Source: Candidatus Metaruminococcus caecorum (GTDB lineage: Bacteria > Bacillota > Clostridia > Oscillospirales > Ruminococcaceae). From it: a stretch of DNA of 64,000 nt. Numbering within the stretch: position 1 is the stretch's first letter; each line of letters starts with the position of its first letter. Below the pieces are notes generated by a model, which saw only the letters and a list, made by a program, of their open reading frames with translations, was not told the origin of the DNA and ran no database searches. The stretch lies in contig CAJFTY010000018.1 in the NCBI GenBank assembly GCA_904420045.1, positions 1-64,000 of the forward strand, read 5' to 3'. Shown here one piece after another: positions 59,123-64,000 of this stretch. The position numbers were made by a program, and so were the translations under genes.

Positions 59123-59214
59123 ATCGTCAGGCCTGCATATCCACAGGCCTGACGATATGACAATTCTCTATTGCTGTTTTGTTCCGCAGGGCCCGGCGGC
59201 CGGATGCGGACAGC
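59123..59214 (-). promoter_or_regulatory. Structured leader with terminator upstream of the MATE gene
   Basis: Read on the minus strand, a nested hairpin (59214-59173: GCTGT/ACAGC outside, TCCGCA/TGCGGA inside) is followed by a perfect 13-bp stem ATCGTCAGGCCTG (59156-59123) and a T4 run. The MATE ATG follows 33 bases later. A possible promoter, TTTACA-17-AATACT, lies just upstream (about 59246-59218). The first hairpin could be the sensor. I do not recognise it as a known riboswitch. It may instead be the terminator of the upstream gene. Confidence 0.55.
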
Positions 59215-59252
59215 TTGAGTATTCAGTTGTCCAAAGAGGCTGTAAACAGCGG

Positions 59253-59546
59253 CTACTGTGCCTCAAACAGCATGACGTCGATGGCGTCTGCGATGTTATC
59301 CGCCGTCAGGCGCGCTACTCCCGCAGCGTCCAGAATTTCATCGGTTACGGTGGACGTCTCGTCAAAATAGTGGATTCCCACCCGCCCGCGGGCGGCCAAC
59401 AGGGCGCGGGTTTCGTCGTCCGTATTGTCCGGATCGGAGATTTCCCGCTCAAAAAGCTTCAGGGCCACCTGGATGGCCTGCTGTTTGGTGAACAAGGCGT
59501 TTCTGGCTTCCCGGCGGAATTCTTCCACCGCTTTTAATGTCCGCAT
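59253..59546 (-). CDS. Small soluble protein of unknown function
   Basis: A 97-residue mostly helical, acidic protein (MRTLKAVEEFRREARNALF, EREISDPDNTDDETRALLAA, and a C-terminal AGVARLTADNIADAIDVMLF). I prefer ATG 59546 because GGAGG lies eleven bases upstream. ATG 59564 has no Shine-Dalgarno. It is followed by the MATE leader/terminator. No family is recognised. Confidence 0.55.
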   Translation of the reverse strand: MRTLKAVEEFRREARNALFTKQQAIQVALKLFEREISDPDNTDDETRALLAARGRVGIHYFDETSTVTDEILDAAGVARLTADNIADAIDVMLFEAQ

Positions 59547-59786
59547 GCTTTCGATAGCCTCCATTTACAAGAGTTTCGGGTTTTGAGTAAGCGGGTGCGG
59601 CATATCATGCTGCTGCCGCTTTTTTATCAGTATACCCAATTTAGCTAAAATTTGCAAGCAAGGGACAAAAAATTGCCTTGCTTTTTGTATAGCACGTCAA
59701 AATAAAATGGTAAGTTTGTGAAAAGAACTACAATTTGCTACCGGTTTAGGCTCTTAAAAAAAGACGTACAACATACCTAAAAACCA

Positions 59787-59815
59787 TTGACATTTCCAAA
59801 AAATAACTGTATATT
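59787..59815 (+). promoter_or_regulatory. Promoter of the large secreted phosphatase
   Basis: TTGACA (59787-59792), 17 bp, TATATT (59810-59815). It is the strongest sequence in the AT-rich spacer 59565-59905, which otherwise holds nothing recognisable. Confidence 0.75.
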
Positions 59816-59905
59816 TATGTTAATAAGGTGTGAAGCTGTCCTAGATTATTTGTAAACAAAGAGCTGGAAGGACAGCGAGACATCCAATATTTAGGAGGTA
59901 AGGCA

Positions 59906-62900
59906 GTGAAAAAGAGACGTTTTTTGGGCGTAACGCTTGCTGCCGCAATCGCAATCAGCTCGTTGACTGCGACTGTGGGAGGATTGGTCAGCGCACAGCC
60001 CACCAGTTTAGCGTCCACGATGGCGGACGACGGTACCATCGTCGGCTTTGGGAGCGACGGCTGGTCCTACAAAAAGGTCGTTACACAGGAAGATTTTAAA
60101 GAGACGCAGGTTCCCGGAACCGGCCTTCAGGTGGATGATACTTGGACCGACGACGTAAAGCTTCCCATTGGATACGCGGGCTCAGGTAAACCGATGGAAT
60201 CCCTGCTCAACAGCGGGACCAACATCGGCGGCGGGCGTTGTATGGGCGTTGTCCTGCAAAAGGACGTCACCATTGACGATGCGTCCAAAATAAAAGGCGC
60301 TCAGCTGAGTGTGTCTTACGACGACGGCATGGTGGTGTATGTAAACGGCACCTTGGCGGGAGCGTATCACGCGGAACTCAACAGCAACGTCGAAACGGGG
60401 GATATGAACAAATTCCCCATTCTGGGTTACCGGATGAGCGGAAGCCCGGTAGGAAACGATCCGGAGTCCCAAAGCGGAATCACGCTGGACAAAAACCTGT
60501 TTAAAGATGGAAAAAATGTTATTACCGTTGCGCTGGTCAATGACCGCGATACCAGCTCGGATATCTTTGGCGATATTGAGCTGATTGCAACCCTCGACGG
60601 CGTGGAAGGTCCCGAGACTCCTTCCGGAACCTCCATCGCCAAGGGAGACGAATGGCTGTGGGTGAAAAACGGCAGCGACGGCATGTTGGCGGAGGACTAT
60701 GAGCCCACCACCAGCTGGGCGAAAGCCGCATCCCCCATCGGATACGGCTATAAGGGTGTTTCCGGCGTGGCAGACGCCGACAATGTGCCTTTTGAAAACA
60801 ACTGCTCCAATGTTTACCTCCGCCGGATTCTGCATATCGACGATATGAGCAAAGTCAACTCCGTTGTCCTCAACGCGGAGATGGACGACTGGGCCACCGT
60901 GTACTTTAACGGACACAAGGCGGCTCCTACGTTTAACGATGGCGGAACCATCAACAAAGACCCTTACAAGACCGGCGATGTACGGGTGGCCCCCACTGGG
61001 CTGCACGAAGGCGATAACGTCATCGCGGTCAAGGTCTCCAATACGAATGCAACCAGCTCTGACCTGTATTTCAACATGAGCCTCACAACCAGCGAGGAGA
61101 GCATGGGCTTTCAGGGCGAAAAATTCGTCATGACCCCCGGCAAGGATGAAACCGAGCGGGGATTTGCCTGGTATACGCCCTATGAGGGCGAGCCTGGCGC
61201 GGTGATGTTCAGCTGCCGCACCGATGCGGAAACGCCCTATATCTATGAGAACAACGCCCAGCACGACGGCGGCGTATTCTGGTTCTGCGACCGCACCAGC
61301 ACCATTACCTACAAGCTGCCTCTGGATAAAACCCAGACAAAGGCGACCCTGCGGGTGGAAGTTGCCGCCAACTACACCATTGAGCTTTCCAACAACTCCG
61401 GCAGCGGCTGGAGCGAAAAAATTGCAGACCCCAGCCTGGCAGGCGTAGGCGAGTGCGGAAAAGAAAATCAGCATAAAGAAGTGATTGACGTCACGAAATA
61501 CCTGTCCGGCGACTACCTGTATCTGCGAATCGGCGATCAGACCACCGACAGCGGATGGGGCGGCTGCGTGTACAGCGTGGAGCTGATTTACGGCGAGTAC
61601 CCGCCGGCTAACCTGAAGGGCGCGGCGGTCCAGATCGCCGAGACCTCTACCATGACCGGCGCCAACAAAGACACCTTCCCGGCCACCGCTAAGGTGGTTG
61701 CGGGCACCGTACAGGAAGCGAACACCGGGTTTGCCTCCAACCAGGTCACCGTGACCGGGCTGAAAGCAGACACCCAGTACTCCTACCGCTATGGAAACAC
61801 CGAAGACAATCTGTGGAGCCCGGTGTACACCTTCACCACCCACAGCACCGAGGACGGCTACAAAGCGATCTTTGTAGGCGACCCCCAGATCGGCGGAAGC
61901 GGAAACGCCGCTTCGGATGGCGAAGGCTGGAACATCACCATGAACCGCGCGATGGAGCTCGTTCCCGACGCGGCGATGATCCTGTCCGCAGGCGACAACT
62001 CGGACGGCAAGAAGGAAACCGAATACGAGGCGCTCACCAGCGCAGAGCAGTTCAAAAAAGTTCCCTTTGCTCCTGTCCGCGGCAATCACGACGACACCAA
62101 CCCCAGCCACGGGTATCATTTTAACATGCCCAATCTCACCAAATACGGCATGACCGGCGGCGTGGGCGACTACTATTTCTCTTATGGCAACACCCTGGTC
62201 ATGGCGCTCAATGCCAACAACAAAAACGTGGCGGAGCACAAGCTGGCCATGCAGGAAGCCATTGCCTCCCATCCGGACGCCAAGTGGAAGATCGTACTGA
62301 TGCACTTTGACGTGTACGGCGGCGGCAAGCATGCGGTGGAAGAGCCCGAATCCAACCATCTGGGCACCATCGGCCTGCGGAAAAACCTGGTCCCGATCTT
62401 TGAGGAGCTGGGAATCGACCTGGCCCTGACTGGCCACGACCACTCTTACGTTCGTTCCTATCTGATGAAGGATCAGCAGACCCAGAAAGACCAGCTCACC
62501 GACGAAAAAGGCGCGGTGATCGACGCAAACGGCATTTTGTATATCACCGGAAGCTGCTCGTCCGGCGCGAAATTCTACGATCTGGTGGGCAACCCCGATT
62601 GGGCGGCCTTTAAAGACCAGACCAAGACCCCGCAGTTCTCCGTGCTGGAGGTCACCGACAACCAGTTCACCATCAAGACCTATATTTCGCCCAAAGACAC
62701 CAGCAAGGATTTGACCCTGCTGGATGAAGTCAGCCTGAAGAAAGCGGCCACCGAAGAAGACATGAACACCGCGATCAGCAAGGCGAAAGAATACAAAGCG
62801 GAGGATTATACAGCCGACAGCTTTGAAAATCTGCAGACCGCCATCAAGGGCGCGGAAGATACGCTGAAACTGGCGGCTCCCACGGCGGATCAGATGAACA

Positions 62901-63481
62901 AAGCGTACGCGGATCTGGATGCGGCTGTAGACGCACTTGTGAAAATTGATACGCCTCCGGCAGAGGTCGATAAGACCGCTCTGAACAAGGCGATTGACGA
63001 CGCGCAGGCTGTTTATGACGCGGCAAAGGCCGGCGACAACAAGGGTGAATACCCTCAGGCGGCCAAAGACGCGCTGAAAGCGGCGATTGCCACAGCCAAG
63101 GGCGTAGCGGATGACAAGGAAGCTTCCGCAGACGCAGTGGCTAAAGCGGTCAACGACTTGAACGCGGCGGTGGAGACCTTTAAGAAAACGGTTATTACCA
63201 AGGATCCCGACACTTCTTCCAGCTCTAAGCCCACTCAAGAGCCGGATTCTTCCACCAATACGCCGGATCCCACGCCAGGGGATGATTCCTCTGAGCCTGT
63301 GAACGGCGCTGACAGCTCCAGCAGCACCACGGGCGCTGGAAATGGCAACGGCGCTGGAACCGGGAACGGAAACGTCCAGACCGGCGAAAACATGGTTGCG
63401 GTGTTTGTAGGCGTGGCTCTGCTCGGCTTGAGCGCGGGAGCGGCTGCCTTTACCGCGAACAGACGCAGAAAATCCGAATAA
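59906..63481 (+). CDS. Cell-wall-anchored metallophosphoesterase with FIVAR repeats
   Basis: A 1191-residue surface protein. A signal peptide (about 1-30) is followed by beta-sandwich domains in two similar copies (around 100-230 and 260-400, each with YVNG/YFNG-type motifs). A purple-acid-phosphatase-like N-domain and metallophosphoesterase core (about 610-900) follows: GDPQIGG, SAGDNSD, RGNHDD, LMHFDVYGG and TGHDHSYVRSY. Two FIVAR repeats (about 950-1013 and 1021-1092), a Ser/Thr/Gly linker and NVQTGEN, a hydrophobic helix and RRRKSE tail end it. This is a sortase-type sorting signal, so it likely sits on the wall and releases phosphate from extracellular substrates. Confidence 0.88.
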   Translation: MKKRRFLGVTLAAAIAISSLTATVGGLVSAQPTSLASTMADDGTIVGFGSDGWSYKKVVTQEDFKETQVPGTGLQVDDTWTDDVKLPIGYAGSGKPMESLLNSGTNIGGGRCMGVVLQKDVTIDDASKIKGAQLSVSYDDGMVVYVNGTLAGAYHAELNSNVETGDMNKFPILGYRMSGSPVGNDPESQSGITLDKNLFKDGKNVITVALVNDRDTSSDIFGDIELIATLDGVEGPETPSGTSIAKGDEWLWVKNGSDGMLAEDYEPTTSWAKAASPIGYGYKGVSGVADADNVPFENNCSNVYLRRILHIDDMSKVNSVVLNAEMDDWATVYFNGHKAAPTFNDGGTINKDPYKTGDVRVAPTGLHEGDNVIAVKVSNTNATSSDLYFNMSLTTSEESMGFQGEKFVMTPGKDETERGFAWYTPYEGEPGAVMFSCRTDAETPYIYENNAQHDGGVFWFCDRTSTITYKLPLDKTQTKATLRVEVAANYTIELSNNSGSGWSEKIADPSLAGVGECGKENQHKEVIDVTKYLSGDYLYLRIGDQTTDSGWGGCVYSVELIYGEYPPANLKGAAVQIAETSTMTGANKDTFPATAKVVAGTVQEANTGFASNQVTVTGLKADTQYSYRYGNTEDNLWSPVYTFTTHSTEDGYKAIFVGDPQIGGSGNAASDGEGWNITMNRAMELVPDAAMILSAGDNSDGKKETEYEALTSAEQFKKVPFAPVRGNHDDTNPSHGYHFNMPNLTKYGMTGGVGDYYFSYGNTLVMALNANNKNVAEHKLAMQEAIASHPDAKWKIVLMHFDVYGGGKHAVEEPESNHLGTIGLRKNLVPIFEELGIDLALTGHDHSYVRSYLMKDQQTQKDQLTDEKGAVIDANGILYITGSCSSGAKFYDLVGNPDWAAFKDQTKTPQFSVLEVTDNQFTIKTYISPKDTSKDLTLLDEVSLKKAATEEDMNTAISKAKEYKAEDYTADSFENLQTAIKGAEDTLKLAAPTADQMNKAYADLDAAVDALVKIDTPPAEVDKTALNKAIDDAQAVYDAAKAGDNKGEYPQAAKDALKAAIATAKGVADDKEASADAVAKAVNDLNAAVETFKKTVITKDPDTSSSSKPTQEPDSSTNTPDPTPGDDSSEPVNGADSSSSTTGAGNGNGAGTGNGNVQTGENMVAVFVGVALLGLSAGAAAFTANRRRKSE

Positions 63482-63530
63482 AATCATAGCGGTGCTTAAA
63501 AAGCTGACAAAAAGGCTTTTGAAAGGAATG

Positions 63531-63585
63531 CAGGGAACTTCGTTCGCCGCCGGTCGCTTCATGACCGGCGGCATTCCCTGTTTTT
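63531..63585 (+). terminator. Terminator of the phosphatase gene
   Basis: CAGGGAA (63531-63537) pairs with TTCCCTG (63574-63580). Inside, GCCGCCGGTC pairs with GACCGGCGGC. T5 follows. Confidence 0.8.
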
Positions 63586-63622
63586 CAAAGAAAACCCTGC
63601 CGCGGACACCCAAAGAAAGGAG

Positions 63623-63641
63623 ATGCTTCCGCCGGAAGCAT
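63623..63641 (+). promoter_or_regulatory. Hairpin between Shine-Dalgarno and start codon
   Basis: ATGCTTCC and GGAAGCAT form a perfect 8-bp stem with a GCC loop, between AAAGGAG (63616-63622) and the ATG at 63653. Folded, the effective spacing becomes 11 bases. Confidence 0.6.
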
Positions 63642-63652
63642 ACACACAACCC

Positions 63653-64000
63653 ATGAAAGCCAAGAACCCTAAGCTGACAAAAAAATACATCCTGACGACG
63701 ATCCTCCCGGTGGTTCTCGTGATTTTGGCGACCTTGACAAGCATTTACTTTATCAACCAAAAAAGCGATATCACCTTTGGCAACAACAAGGGAGTCGCCT
63801 ATGAAAAAGCGGTGGTGGTCAACGTTCTGAAGGAGAATTTGAGCGAAGCGGATATCAGCGGCGCTCAGACCGGCACCCAGGAGGTGGAGGTAAAAATCAC
63901 CTCCGGCGAATACAAGGGCCGGACATTTCAGACCACCAACTATGCAACCTACGCCTATAACGTGGTCTGCAAACCGGGCACCCGGGTGATCGTCACCATC
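63653..64000 (+). CDS. YibE/F family membrane protein (5' part)
   Basis: The first 116 residues of a gene cut by the window end. An N-terminal transmembrane helix (about 12-32, YILTTILPVVLVILATLTSI) is followed by an extracellular beta domain: AVVVNVLKENLSEADISG, QEVEVKITSGEYKGRTFQTTN and GTRVIVTI. This is the N-terminal part of YibE/F-like transporters, which continue with several more helices outside this window. I start at ATG 63653. An in-frame ATG at 63623 follows the Shine-Dalgarno with no spacing and lies in a hairpin. Confidence 0.8.
   Translation, partial: MKAKNPKLTKKYILTTILPVVLVILATLTSIYFINQKSDITFGNNKGVAYEKAVVVNVLKENLSEADISGAQTGTQEVEVKITSGEYKGRTFQTTNYATYAYNVVCKPGTRVIVTI

Noticed and set aside
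60182..63760. 1192-codon open frame opposite the phosphatase gene
   Set aside because: It mirrors the GC-rich third positions of the plus-strand gene. The plus strand has a promoter, signal peptide, catalytic motifs and terminator, while the minus frame gives a low-complexity Val/Gly/Arg string.
1..64000. tRNA, rRNA, insertion sequence or prophage genes
   Set aside because: I looked for tRNA-like T-loop/CCA patterns, transposase and integrase motifs, and phage structural genes and saw none. A covariance-model scan would be needed to exclude small RNA genes.

Overview
The window looks like chromosome of a spore-forming, anaerobic, moderately high-GC Clostridia member (Oscillospirales/Ruminococcaceae-like). 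The signs are SpoIIID, the ctsR-mcsA-mcsB-clpC stress operon, an oxygen-sensitive class III ribonucleotide reductase (nrdD-nrdG) under NrdR boxes, a minimal two-gene SufBC iron-sulfur pair, L-lactate dehydrogenase, frequent TTG/GTG starts and strong AGGAGG ribosome binding sites. I saw no rRNA, tRNA, prophage or transposase.

Layout. 1-12.4 kb: glycosyltransferase, nrdD/nrdG, murD, a tightly packed run of two M42 aminopeptidases + GNAT + YnbB-like PLP enzyme, and an orphan oligopeptide-binding lipoprotein. 12.5-18.2 kb: rpsB-tsf, a FUSC membrane domain fused to a HAD domain that has lost its catalytic residues, spoIIID and a DUF368 (PopT-type) transporter. 18.3-23.4 kb: clpC, mcsB, mcsA, ctsR on the minus strand and a 46-residue cysteine-rich miniprotein. 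23.4-33.9 kb: unknown membrane proteins, an SGNH hydrolase, asnB, a BofC-like protein, a class A PBP, a cluster of perfect hairpins and rlmD. 34.0-44.7 kb: a type I-C CRISPR-Cas locus and, between oppositely oriented CRISPR repeats, a marR-ABC-ABC cassette. 44.7-52.7 kb: hxlR with a divergent MBL-like protein, sufBC, a Zn/Cd/Pb efflux set (HMA protein, P-type ATPase, ArsR repressor), ldh and dedA. 52.9-64 kb: EamA transporter, two-component system with an upstream 26-residue membrane peptide, a DtxR-like regulator with a DUF3783 protein, a phosphoribosyltransferase, a MATE exporter behind a structured leader, a large secreted metallophosphoesterase with FIVAR repeats and a cell-wall sorting signal, and the start of a YibE/F protein.

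The most striking part is the CRISPR locus. The crRNA-processing and Cascade genes (cas5c, cas8c with an internal cas11c start, cas7c) are open and well formed. cas3 keeps its HD nuclease motifs but has lost, in frame, almost everything between Walker A and the DEVQ box. The adaptation module has collapsed to scars: about 19 codons of cas4, no cas1, and a frameshifted cas2 whose first ~24 and last ~18 codons are still readable. A leader and one intact repeat remain at 40.1-40.3 kb. Two diverged repeats and a half repeat in the opposite orientation lie 4.2 kb away, beyond the ABC cassette, as if an inversion had cut through the array. The locus thus seems to retain target binding while losing acquisition and probably degradation. 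Functions are assigned by reading the translated sequences; no database search was run.
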